DNA of 64,000 bases, from positions 62,001 through 126,000 of the forward strand of contig NZ_AXAL01000017.1 of assembly GCF_000472785.1 (NCBI RefSeq), given 5' to 3'. Below, in pieces: positions 57,885 to 64,000 of this stretch. Under the pieces are notes generated by a model. That model was not told where the DNA came from, did no database searches, and saw only the letters and a list, made by a program, of their open reading frames with translations. The DNA comes from Mesorhizobium loti CJ3sym (lineage in GTDB: Bacteria > Pseudomonadota > Alphaproteobacteria > Rhizobiales > Rhizobiaceae). Position 1 is the first letter of the stretch, and every line of letters starts with the position of its first letter. Position numbers and translations under genes: made by a program.

Positions 57885-58892
57885 ATGCTAAAATATATCC
57901 TCCACCGAATTGCACTTTTGATCCCGACGCTTGTCGGCATCACGATCTGCGCCTTTGCGTTCGTCAGGCTGCTGCCCGGCGATCCGATCCTTGCCATGGC
58001 CGGCGAACACGGCGTGGCGCCGGCGCGTTACGAAGAGCTCAAGGAGCAGTTCGGCTACAATCTGCCGATCTGGCAGCAATATGCGCGCTATGTCGGTGAG
58101 GTCGTGACCGGCGATTTCGGCGTCTCGATTTCGTCCAAGCGCCCGGTGCTCGAAGAGTTCAAGACGCTCTTCCCGGCGACGTTGGAACTCTCATTTTTCG
58201 CCATGATTTTTGCCATGGTGCTCGGCATTCCGGCCGGCATTTTCGCGGCGATCAAGCGCGGCTCGTGGTTCGATCAGTCGCTGATGGGCACGGCGCTTGT
58301 CGGCTACTCCATGCCGATCTTCTGGTGGGGCCTGCTGCTGATCATCTTTTTCTCCGGCTATCTCGGCTGGACACCGGTCAACGGCCGCATCGACCTGCAG
58401 TACTTCTTCAAGCCGATCACCGGCTTCATGACCATCGATACCTTGCTCTACGGCAAATGGGACGCATTTCGCTCGGTATTGCGCCATCTGGTGCTGCCGA
58501 CAATTGTGCTCGGCACCATTCCGCTGGCAGTGATAGCGCGCCAGACGCGCTCCGCCATGCTCGAGGTGCTGGGGGAGGATTACGTGCGGACTGCCCGAGC
58601 CAAAGGGCTTTCGTCGGCCCGGGTCATCGGTGTGCATGCCCTGCGCAATGCACTCATCCCGGTGGTCACCACTATCGGCCTGCAGGTTAGTACGCTGCTC
58701 GCCGGCGCCATCCTTACCGAAACGATCTTCTCCTGGCCGGGCATCGGCAGATGGATGGTCGAATCCATATCCAAGCGCGACTATGTTGTCGTGCAGTCTG
58801 GCCTGCTCCTGATCGCGCTTATCGTCATGGCCGTGAACCTGATCGTCGACGTGCTCTATGCCGTTATCAACCCACGCATAAGGGCGGCGTGA
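57885..58892 (+). CDS. dppB: Dipeptide ABC importer permease DppB-like
   Basis: A 335-residue inner-membrane permease with about six helices, a first helix near HRIALLIPTLVGITICAFAFV, and the EAA motif YVRTARAKGLSSARVIGVHALRNA. The DppB/OppB family length is as expected. It begins 9 bases after the dppA hairpin, so its ribosome-binding site is partly in it. The stop overlaps the dppC start by one base. Confidence 0.92.
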   Translation: MLKYILHRIALLIPTLVGITICAFAFVRLLPGDPILAMAGEHGVAPARYEELKEQFGYNLPIWQQYARYVGEVVTGDFGVSISSKRPVLEEFKTLFPATLELSFFAMIFAMVLGIPAGIFAAIKRGSWFDQSLMGTALVGYSMPIFWWGLLLIIFFSGYLGWTPVNGRIDLQYFFKPITGFMTIDTLLYGKWDAFRSVLRHLVLPTIVLGTIPLAVIARQTRSAMLEVLGEDYVRTARAKGLSSARVIGVHALRNALIPVVTTIGLQVSTLLAGAILTETIFSWPGIGRWMVESISKRDYVVVQSGLLLIALIVMAVNLIVDVLYAVINPRIRAA

Positions 58893-59803
58893 TGAGCCAG
58901 TCGACCGAAATCGCCTCGATGGCCGCCGGCAACCCGGATCGCCTCGCCGGTCTCAGGACCTTCTGGTTTTATTTCTCGGTGAACCGCGGCGCCGTCATCG
59001 GCCTGTTTGTCTTCATCCTGCTGGTCCTGGCGGCGCTGTTTGCGCCGCTGCTCGCGCCCTATGCACCCGACATCCAGGACAAGACCGCATTCCTGCGGCC
59101 TCCGGCCTGGCAGGACGGCGGCTCGACGCAATATGTGCTCGGCACCGATGCGGTCGGGCGCGACATCCTCTCGCGCCTGCTCTACGGCGCGCGCTTCTCG
59201 CTGCTGATCGGCGCCGTCGTGGTCACGCTGGCGCTCACCGGCGGCATCACGCTCGGCCTGCTGGCCGGCTATTTTCGCGGCTGGGTCGACGTGGCGATCA
59301 TGCGCGTCATGGACCTCATCCTGGCCTTCCCGTCGCTGTTGCTGGCGCTGGTGATGGTCACCATCCTTGGCCCCGGCCTGTTCAATGCGATGCTGGCCAT
59401 AGCGCTCGTCCTGCAGCCGCATTTCGCCCGGCTGGTGCGGGCGGCCGTGATGGCGGAGAAAAGCCGTGAATATGTCGTCGCCGCCAAGGTCGCCGGCGCC
59501 GGCCATATCAGGCTGATGCTTCGCACCATCCTGCCCAATTGCCTGGCGCCGCTGATCGTCCAGGCGACCTTGTCGTTCTCGAACGCAATTCTCGAAGCGG
59601 CAGCCCTTGGTTTTCTCGGCCTCGGCGCGCAGCCGCCCACACCCGAATGGGGAACCATGCTTGCCTCGGCGCGCGAATTCATCTTGCGCGCCTGGTGGGT
59701 GGTGACCTTCCCCGGTCTCGCCATCCTGATCACCGTGCTCGCCATCAACCTTGTCGGCGACGGCCTGCGCGACGCGCTCGATCCCAAGCTCAGGAGGTCA
59801 TGA
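58892..59803 (+). CDS. dppC: Dipeptide ABC importer permease DppC-like
   Basis: A 303-residue inner-membrane permease: short cytoplasmic N-terminus, first helix AVIGLFVFILLVLAALFAPLL, and the EAA loop SREYVVAAKVAGAGHIRLML. It pairs with DppB. ATG at 58892 overlaps the dppB stop by one base and its stop overlaps the dppD start. Confidence 0.92.
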   Translation: MSQSTEIASMAAGNPDRLAGLRTFWFYFSVNRGAVIGLFVFILLVLAALFAPLLAPYAPDIQDKTAFLRPPAWQDGGSTQYVLGTDAVGRDILSRLLYGARFSLLIGAVVVTLALTGGITLGLLAGYFRGWVDVAIMRVMDLILAFPSLLLALVMVTILGPGLFNAMLAIALVLQPHFARLVRAAVMAEKSREYVVAAKVAGAGHIRLMLRTILPNCLAPLIVQATLSFSNAILEAAALGFLGLGAQPPTPEWGTMLASAREFILRAWWVVTFPGLAILITVLAINLVGDGLRDALDPKLRRS

Positions 59804-60654
59804 TGGCGTTGCTCGACATCCAGAACCTCGTCGTCGAATTCCAGACTGCGTCCGGCCCGTTCCGCGCCGTCGATGGCGTCTCGCTGCATGTCAACGAGCG
59901 CGAAGTGCTCGCCATCGTCGGCGAATCCGGCTCCGGCAAGTCGGTGTCGATGCTGGCCGTGATGGGCCTGTTGCCGTGGACAGCCAAGGTTACCGCCGAC
60001 AAGATGAGCTTTGGCGGACGCGATCTCCTGAAACTGGGCCCTGCCGAGCGGCGCAAGATCGTCGGCAAGGATATGTCGATGATCTTCCAGGAGCCGATGG
60101 CCAGCCTCAATCCGTGCTTCACGGTCGGCTTCCAGATCGAGGAAGTGCTGCGCTTCCACATGGGCATGGACAAGGCCCAGCGCCGGGCCCGCGCCATCGA
60201 GTTGTTGAAGCAGGTCGGCATTCCCGAGCCGGCCGAACGGCTGAGCTCCTTCCCGCATCAGATGTCGGGCGGCCAGTGCCAGCGCGTCATGATCGCCATC
60301 GCCATCGCCTGCAATCCGAAGCTCTTGATCGCCGACGAGCCGACGACTGCATTGGACGTCACCATTCAGAAGCAGATCCTCGATCTGCTGGTCTCGCTGC
60401 AGGCCAAATACGGCATGGGCCTGATCATGATCACCCACAATATGGGCGTGGTGGCGGAGACCGCCGACCGCGTCATCGTCCAGTACAAGGGCCGCAAGAT
60501 GGAAGAGGCCGACGTGCTGTCGCTGTTCGAATCGCCGAAGAGCAACTACACGCGCGCGCTGCTTGCGGCCTTGCCGGAAAATGCTGTCGGTGACAGGCTG
60601 CCGACCGTCTCCGACATGCTGTTCGAGCCGGCGCCTTCCGGAGCCAGCGCATGA
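59803..60654 (+). CDS. dppD: Dipeptide ABC importer ATPase DppD-like
   Basis: A 283-residue ATPase: Walker A GESGSGKSV, signature MSGGQCQRVMIAIAIA, Walker B LLIADEPTTALD and switch His in MITHNMGVVA. The usual LSGGQRQR reads MSGGQCQR, a mild change. The ATG at 59803 has AGGAGG 5 bases upstream (59792-59797); the ATG three bases earlier is too close. It overlaps dppF by four bases. Confidence 0.93.
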   Translation: MALLDIQNLVVEFQTASGPFRAVDGVSLHVNEREVLAIVGESGSGKSVSMLAVMGLLPWTAKVTADKMSFGGRDLLKLGPAERRKIVGKDMSMIFQEPMASLNPCFTVGFQIEEVLRFHMGMDKAQRRARAIELLKQVGIPEPAERLSSFPHQMSGGQCQRVMIAIAIACNPKLLIADEPTTALDVTIQKQILDLLVSLQAKYGMGLIMITHNMGVVAETADRVIVQYKGRKMEEADVLSLFESPKSNYTRALLAALPENAVGDRLPTVSDMLFEPAPSGASA

Positions 60655-61478
60655 CCATTGTTGTCGAAGGCAAGGACATCAAGCGCGACTACCATGTCGG
60701 CGGCGGGCTGTTTCGCGGCGCGCGCACCGTGCATGCGGTGAAGGGCGTTTCCTTCAGCGTCGAGAAGGGCAAGACGCTCGCCATCGTCGGCGAATCGGGC
60801 TGCGGCAAGTCCACGCTCGCCCGCATCATCACGCTGATCGATCCTGCGACGTCAGGCGAGTTGTTCATCGACGGCAACAAGGTCGACATCGCCAGGGATG
60901 GGCTCTCCAAGGAGATGCGCCGCAAGGTGCAGATCGTCTTTCAGAACCCTTATGGATCGCTGAACCCGCGCCAGAAGATCGGCGACGTTCTAGGCGAGCC
61001 GCTCTTGATCAACACCGACAAGTCGGCCGCCGAGCGGCGCGACCTGGCGATGAAGATGCTGAAGAAGGTCGGTCTCGGACCCGAGCACTACAATCGCTAT
61101 CCGCATATGTTCTCGGGCGGCCAGCGCCAGCGCATCGCCATTGCCCGCGCGCTGATGCTCAACCCCAGCCTGCTGGTTCTGGACGAGCCGGTTTCCGCGC
61201 TCGATCTCTCGGTGCAGGCGCAAGTGCTTAACCTGCTCGCCGACCTGCAGGACGAGTTCCAGCTGACCTATGTCTTCATCAGCCACGATCTGTCCGTGGT
61301 GCGCTACATCGCCGACGACGTGATGGTAATGTATTTCGGCGAGGCGGTCGAATACGGCTCGCGCGAAGAGGTCTTTTCAGACCCCAAGCACAGCTACACC
61401 AGGACGCTGTTCGCCGCGACGCCGCGCGCCGATGTCGCCTCGATCAAGGCGAGGCTGGCCAAGAAGAAGGCGGCCTGA
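60651..61478 (+). CDS. dppF: Dipeptide ABC importer ATPase DppF-like
   Basis: A 275-residue ATPase of the DppF/OppF type: Walker A GESGCGKST, signature FSGGQRQRIAIARAL, Walker B LLVLDEPVSALD, switch ISHDLSVV. Together with DppD it powers peptide import. ATGA overlap with dppD fixes the start. It is the last gene of the operon; a hairpin lies 40 bases beyond its stop. Confidence 0.94.
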   Translation: MTIVVEGKDIKRDYHVGGGLFRGARTVHAVKGVSFSVEKGKTLAIVGESGCGKSTLARIITLIDPATSGELFIDGNKVDIARDGLSKEMRRKVQIVFQNPYGSLNPRQKIGDVLGEPLLINTDKSAAERRDLAMKMLKKVGLGPEHYNRYPHMFSGGQRQRIAIARALMLNPSLLVLDEPVSALDLSVQAQVLNLLADLQDEFQLTYVFISHDLSVVRYIADDVMVMYFGEAVEYGSREEVFSDPKHSYTRTLFAATPRADVASIKARLAKKKAA

Positions 61479-61512
61479 TCTCCGCCGTTGCCCCCCTTCT
61501 GGCTAAGGCAAG

Positions 61513-61989
61513 CTAGACTGGCGCCTCAGGCGCCAGCGTCTTTGCAAGCAGGACATTGGCGTGACCGCGCGGAAAGTCCTCAAGTTGCACAAGCCGCTGA
61601 AATCCATGCTTCTCATAGAAGTCCGGCGCCTGGAAGGTGAAGGACGCGAGGTGGATGACATGGCACCCACGTCGCCGCGCCTCCTGTTCAGCCTCGGCGA
61701 GAAGGCGTGAGCCGAGGCCTTTGCCGCGCTCGCTGTCGGCGATCCATAGCGTCTTGATCTCGCATACGCCCGCCCAACTATGGCCGTGGAGACCGGCATA
61801 GATCGTGCCGTCGTCCCTCTTCAGGAATATCGACAAATAGCGGCCGTCATCTATGCCGGTCGCGGCAACGTTGAAGCCGTAGAGCTGATCCTCGAGCGCG
61901 GCGATATCATCTGGCGTGGGGTTGCTGAGGACAACCAGAGGCCTTGCCCCATCCGTGTCCAGATCATCGGAGCCGCCAGGACCAGCCAT
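61513..61989 (-). CDS. GNAT-family acetyltransferase
   Basis: A 158-residue N-acetyltransferase of the GNAT fold: WIADSERGKGLGSRLLAEAE is the acetyl-CoA-binding motif A (R-G-K-G-L-G) and FYEKHGFQRL the C-terminal motif. The acceptor amine is unknown. ATG at 61989 lies one base after the stop of the class V aminotransferase gene, so the two are one unit. The stop region forms half of a hairpin (61518-61536). Confidence 0.88.
   Translation of the reverse strand: MAGPGGSDDLDTDGARPLVVLSNPTPDDIAALEDQLYGFNVAATGIDDGRYLSIFLKRDDGTIYAGLHGHSWAGVCEIKTLWIADSERGKGLGSRLLAEAEQEARRRGCHVIHLASFTFQAPDFYEKHGFQRLVQLEDFPRGHANVLLAKTLAPEAPV
61518..61536. terminator. Convergent-gene hairpin dppF / GNAT
   Basis: CTGGCGCCT (61518-61526), a single C, then AGGCGCCAG (61528-61536) form a perfect hairpin located at the end of the GNAT gene and 40 bases after dppF. 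It is in the right place for a two-way terminator but lacks a T-run. Confidence 0.5.
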
Positions 61990-61990
61990 T

Positions 61991-63271
61991 TCACGACAGC
62001 TTGGCGATGATGGTGCGCAGTGCTTCGCCGAAGCGGCGGATCTCCTCGACCGTGTTGTAGTGCACAAGCGAGGCGCGGATGGCGCCGCTGTCCATTGACA
62101 GGTTGAGGCGCTTCATCAGCCGTGGTGCGTACATGTGGCCATCGCGGATGCCGATCTGCATCTCGGCCATTTCCTCGACGATGCGTTGCGGTGAAAGCTT
62201 GCCGATGTTGAAACAGAAGGTCGGCACGCGTTCGTTGATGCGGGTCTCGTCGGCGACACCATAGATGGTCGCGCCGCAAGCCTTCAGCACGCCAAGCATC
62301 TCGCGCGCCAGAAGCAGCTCATAGTCGCGGATGGCGCCCATGCCGGCAACGATGTTTTCGCGCCGGGAACGGTTGTTGGAGGGGGCCAGATTGCGGCCGA
62401 TCAGTTCCAGATACTGCACCGCCGCATCCATGCCCGCCACATTCTCGTAGATGAAGGTGCCGGCTTCAACCTTGTAGGGCGGCTCGTTGGGGATGAAATC
62501 CTCGCGGAAAGTCGGCAGCCGCTTCAGCGTTTCGAAGCGACCCCACAGGAATCCCATATGCGGCGAGAAATTCTTGTAGCCGGAGCAGACGAGGTAGTCG
62601 CAATCCCAGGCCTGCACGTCGATCAGCCCATGCGGCCCGTAGTGCACGCAGTCGAGGAACACTTCCGCGCCAGCCGCGTGTGCGATGTCAGCCACGGATG
62701 CGACGTCGACGATCGAGCCGATCGAATGCGCGGTCACCGTGCAGGCGACGAGGCGGGTGCGGTCGGAAACAAGCGGCCTGAGATCGTCGACATGCAGATT
62801 GCCGTCTTCGCGCATGCGCCACCACTTGAACTTGGCGCCGGCGGATTCCAGCGCCAGCCAGGTGGCGATGTTGGCGTCATGGTCCATGTCGGTGATGACG
62901 ATCTCGTCGCGGTCCTCATCTGTGTCCTTGGCAAGCATCTGGCCGATGCCGAGGCTGACCAGGCGGATGAACGAGGTGGCGTTCATGCCGAAGCAGATTT
63001 CCGCCGGGCTGTAGGCGTTGATCAGCAGCGCTACGCTTGTCCGGGCGTCGGCGACCGACTGGTCGACGGTGACGCTGCGGCCATAGCGGCCACCGCGTTG
63101 CACATTGTGCGAAACCAGATGGTTGGTCACCGCGTCGAGCACGCTCTGCGGGATCTGCGCGCCGGCGGCGTTGTCCAGGAAAATGAAATCGCCAGCTCGC
63201 TGCAAGGCGGGGAACATGGCGCGGATGGTGGCAACCGGGAAGTCGCCGGCGGCGGTCTGGGGATTGCTCAA
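61991..63271 (-). CDS. Class V aminotransferase / cysteine desulfurase-like protein
   Basis: A 426-residue PLP enzyme of the aminotransferase class V fold: DFIFLDNAAGAQIPQ at the start, HDANIATW and TAHSIGSIVDV in the middle, PLP Lys in VCSGYKNFSPHMGFLWG. It resembles cysteine desulfurase-like and isopenicillin-N-epimerase-like proteins rather than IscS/SufS. The start is TTG at 63271 with AGGAG 7 bases upstream. It is upstream of the GNAT gene, ending 1 base before it, and 43 bases downstream of the amino-acid permease gene. Confidence 0.87.
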   Translation of the reverse strand: MSNPQTAAGDFPVATIRAMFPALQRAGDFIFLDNAAGAQIPQSVLDAVTNHLVSHNVQRGGRYGRSVTVDQSVADARTSVALLINAYSPAEICFGMNATSFIRLVSLGIGQMLAKDTDEDRDEIVITDMDHDANIATWLALESAGAKFKWWRMREDGNLHVDDLRPLVSDRTRLVACTVTAHSIGSIVDVASVADIAHAAGAEVFLDCVHYGPHGLIDVQAWDCDYLVCSGYKNFSPHMGFLWGRFETLKRLPTFREDFIPNEPPYKVEAGTFIYENVAGMDAAVQYLELIGRNLAPSNNRSRRENIVAGMGAIRDYELLLAREMLGVLKACGATIYGVADETRINERVPTFCFNIGKLSPQRIVEEMAEMQIGIRDGHMYAPRLMKRLNLSMDSGAIRASLVHYNTVEEIRRFGEALRTIIAKLS

Positions 63272-63314
63272 GGGTGGTCTCCTGCGAAGTGTTTTTTGCG
63301 GATGGTTGGCGGGG

Positions 63315-63989
63315 TCAGCGCGTCTTCTCGGTCTGGAAGCGGCGCTCGAGCAGGCTGACGAGGCGGACCATCGGCCAGAGGAAGATGAGATAGACAAGTG
63401 CGGCGCCGATCAGCGGCGAGGGGTTGGCGTAGAGCGACTGCGCGTTGGTCGCTTCCTTCAAGAGTTCCGGCAGCGCCACGGTGGAGGCGAGCGAGGTGTC
63501 CTTGAACATCGATACACAATTGCTGGTCATCGGCGGGATGACGACGCGGATCGCCTGCGGCAGCACCACCTTGCGCAAGGTCAAAAGGAACGGCAGGCCA
63601 AGCGCCTGCGACGCCTCAAACTGGCCGCGCGGAATGCTTTCGATGCCGGAGCGGAACACCTCGCTCGAATAGGCCGACATGATGAAGGCAAATGCCGTCA
63701 CCGCCGAAGCCCAGGACGACAGGCGTATGCCGAGAAACGGCAGGGCGTAGTAAATCAGGATCAGCACCACCAGCACCGGCAGGGCGCGAAAAATGTCGGT
63801 GTAGCCGACTGCCAGCCACCGTACCGGCTTCGGCCCATAGAGCCGCAGCAGGCTGATCAACAGGCCGACGGGGATGCCGATGCCGATACTGAGCAGGCCG
63901 AGCAGCAGCGTGTTCAGGAAGCCGCGCAACAGCGCCGGCAGGCTGGACATGATGACATCGGGATTGAAGAAGGTGTCGATCAGCGACAT
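63315..63989 (-). CDS. Amino-acid ABC transporter permease (HisM/GlnP-like)
   Basis: A 224-residue inner-membrane permease with about five helices and the EAA-type loop GQFEASQALGLPFLLTLRKVVLP of polar amino-acid importers. It is transcribed on the minus strand and begins 12 bases from the window end; further subunit genes (partner permease, binding protein, ATPase) are probably beyond. The neighbouring aminotransferase and GNAT genes lie downstream in the same direction, suggesting uptake and modification of an amino acid. Confidence 0.92.
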   Translation of the reverse strand: MSLIDTFFNPDVIMSSLPALLRGFLNTLLLGLLSIGIGIPVGLLISLLRLYGPKPVRWLAVGYTDIFRALPVLVVLILIYYALPFLGIRLSSWASAVTAFAFIMSAYSSEVFRSGIESIPRGQFEASQALGLPFLLTLRKVVLPQAIRVVIPPMTSNCVSMFKDTSLASTVALPELLKEATNAQSLYANPSPLIGAALVYLIFLWPMVRLVSLLERRFQTEKTR

Positions 63990-64000
63990 GGGAGCGTTCC

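Noticed and set aside
1..64000. tRNA, rRNA, CRISPR, prophage or transposase genes
   Set aside because: I looked for them by eye along both strands and found no tRNA-like arms, spaced direct repeats of CRISPR type, integrase or transposase motif. A dedicated search could still find a short degraded element.

Overview
The window looks like chromosome from an alphaproteobacterium of the order Rhizobiales, most likely Mesorhizobium or a close relative. This is an inference from the following: high G+C by eye, frequent GTG and TTG starts, a complete NAD-dependent formate dehydrogenase (fds) operon, a PmtA-like methyltransferase, a ChrB/ChrA pair, many ABC uptake systems, and the inverted 'CTTCTCCCC...GGGGAGAAG' intergenic repeats common in rhizobia. 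I see no phage, transposase, CRISPR array, rRNA or tRNA. Genes are tightly packed on both strands, and several are coupled by 1-11 base overlaps.

Layout. 1-4250: amidase (5' end outside the window), DadA-type oxidoreductase and release factor 3 (prfC). 4420-5945: a minus-strand arsR / AHSA1-type / PhnB-type cassette with an excellent operator palindrome. 6097-12370: ilvD, an MsbA-type ABC exporter, a CodA-type deaminase and an EamA exporter. 12389-18554: two choline-kinase-like phosphotransferases, a methyltransferase, a dimethylglycine/sarcosine dehydrogenase-like FAD-GcvT enzyme and a divergent DeoR regulator. 18637-22164: a two-component system, then a PmtA-like methyltransferase overlapping a DedA-family protein. 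22245-28992: LysR regulator plus a ydcSTUV-patD putrescine uptake and oxidation operon. 29114-32016: a small set with a secreted AhpD/CMD-fold protein, an NTF2-fold protein and an unknown protein behind a hydrolase / degenerate-cyclase / LuxR fusion regulator.

32132-39220: LysR regulator and fdsG-fdsB-fdsA-fdhD-fdsD on the minus strand, with a palindromic LysR-type site before fdsG. 39383-42994: Mrp ATPase, CoxG-family protein and a XylD-type sugar-acid dehydratase. 43060-45430: a 40-base perfect palindrome, a rhodanese-ChrB fusion and the ChrA chromate transporter. 45496-49191: a small unknown, a non-pyrrolysine MttB-family methyltransferase and its MocR regulator. 49494-51865: pgi and a HAD phosphatase. 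51908-55787: beta-lactamase-fold hydrolase, an ETF-beta lysine methyltransferase-like protein and a long-chain acyl-CoA synthetase with a histone-H1-like N-terminal tail. 56241-61478: a complete dipeptide-type ABC importer. 61513-63989: GNAT acetyltransferase, class V aminotransferase and an amino-acid ABC permease.

The general theme is scavenging and oxidation of small nitrogenous and C1 compounds (putrescine, peptides, methylamine-like compounds, formate). The most unusual items are the fadD tail and its 1-base overlap with the ETF-beta-methyltransferase-like gene, the three-domain LuxR fusion with its small secreted-protein neighbours, the DeoR / phosphotransferase / FAD-GcvT cluster of unknown substrate, and several long, clean palindromes that look like operators.
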